Origin: Heyndrickxia vini
GTDB lineage: Bacteria; Bacillota; Bacilli; Bacillales; Bacillaceae_C
Length of the DNA stretch: 64,000 nt
NCBI RefSeq assembly: GCF_016772275.1
Contig: NZ_CP065425.1
Location: 672,001 to 736,000 of the forward strand
Direction of reading: 5' to 3'
Of the stretch, positions 63,715 to 64,000 are shown one piece after another. The notes under the pieces were generated by a model. It was not told the DNA's origin. It was given only the letters and a program-made list of their open reading frames with translations, and made no database searches. Each line of letters opens with the position of its first letter. The stretch's first letter is position 1. The position numbers were made by a program, and so were the translations under genes.

Positions 63715-64000
63715 AAAAACAATTTTTTGTATTATTCATTTGCCTTTTCCTTATCATCATGTCGGCCTGTGGAAATAAAACAGGAAATCAAGCGAATAAA
63801 GGTAACGGCGGTAGTGACAAAACGTTAGTGTTAGCTGCATATGGTGGAAGCTATGAGAAAAAAATTAAGGAGGCAGTTATTCCGAAATTTGAAAAGAAGT
63901 ATGGTGTCAAGGTCAAGTATATAACAGGAAGTTCTGTCGACACATTATCAAAGCTTCAAGCACAAAAGGCTCACCCACAGATTGATGTTGCTTTTTTAGA
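63711..64000 (+). CDS. ABC transporter substrate-binding lipoprotein (PotD-like), partial
   Basis: The gene runs off the right edge. TTG 63711 follows AAGGGGGA. Lipoprotein signal with lipobox MSAC (~Cys20) and Asn/Gly/Lys linker. The mature N-terminus VLAAYGGSYEKKIKEAVIP and KYGVKVKYITGSS match family-1 polyamine/iron-type binding proteins. The palindrome upstream puts it in the GntR regulon, so a second importer for the same compound class probably follows. Confidence 0.85.
   Translation, partial: MKKQFFVLFICLFLIIMSACGNKTGNQANKGNGGSDKTLVLAAYGGSYEKKIKEAVIPKFEKKYGVKVKYITGSSVDTLSKLQAQKAHPQIDVAFL

Overview
The window looks like chromosomal DNA of a low-GC, endospore-forming Bacillaceae species. 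Support: a tricistronic gerA/gerB/gerC-type germinant receptor, a dppA-type dipeptide operon, strong Gram-positive ribosome-binding sites (AGGAGG), many TTG/GTG starts and lipobox-bearing binding proteins. The genus cannot be fixed from sequence reading alone. I see no rRNA, tRNA, insertion sequence, prophage or CRISPR array.

Layout. 1-3.8 kb: end of a Gfo/Idh/MocA dehydrogenase, a sugar isomerase-like TIM barrel, a ROK regulator and an asparaginase of the ReAV type. 4.3-6.0 kb: a secreted coiled-coil protein and two very small ORFs. 6.6-21.8 kb: pgcA, a secreted GH101 endo-alpha-N-acetylgalactosaminidase, an AraC regulator, a sugar ABC importer without its own ATPase, a GH112 galacto-N-biose/lacto-N-biose phosphorylase, a 55-aa membrane protein, galE and galT. 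Together these form a nearly complete route for using the mucin core-1 disaccharide: release outside the cell, import, phosphorolysis, Leloir pathway, phosphoglucomutase. 22-31 kb: serine hydrolase, BASS-family transporter, germinant receptor operon, YhgE-like membrane protein, WrbA-like flavoprotein. 31.5-37.7 kb: two surface-polymer genes (a TagF-GT4 fusion and a pyruvyltransferase with a coiled coil) and an S9 peptidase. 38-45.1 kb: Lrp regulator plus dppA-B-C-D-F-E, with a frameshift in dppF. 46.5-52.1 kb: RpiR regulator divergent from a PfkB kinase, a fructose-family PTS EIIBCA and LacD, resembling a D-tagatose operon, followed by a HAD phosphatase. 52.2-54.3 kb: TetR, SDR dehydrogenase and a ketosteroid-isomerase-like protein. 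54.6-64 kb: GntR/UTRA regulator, M20 dipeptidase, a second oligopeptide ABC operon, an FAD oxidase and the start of a further binding protein.

The least explained signal is intergenic. Three loci up to 40 kb apart (6.2, 24.9 and 45.7 kb) carry the same 104-bp tandem repeat, each unit built from four 21-bp-spaced copies of ATG-NNN-CACAAA. Two of the loci are preceded by a conserved 100-nt hairpin module. A second, unrelated family of four 21-bp dyads lies at 3990-4174. A 15-bp palindrome is repeated exactly at 54562, 55353 and 63571 and predicts a GntR regulon. Shared cre-like elements precede the GH101 gene and the sugar-binding protein gene.
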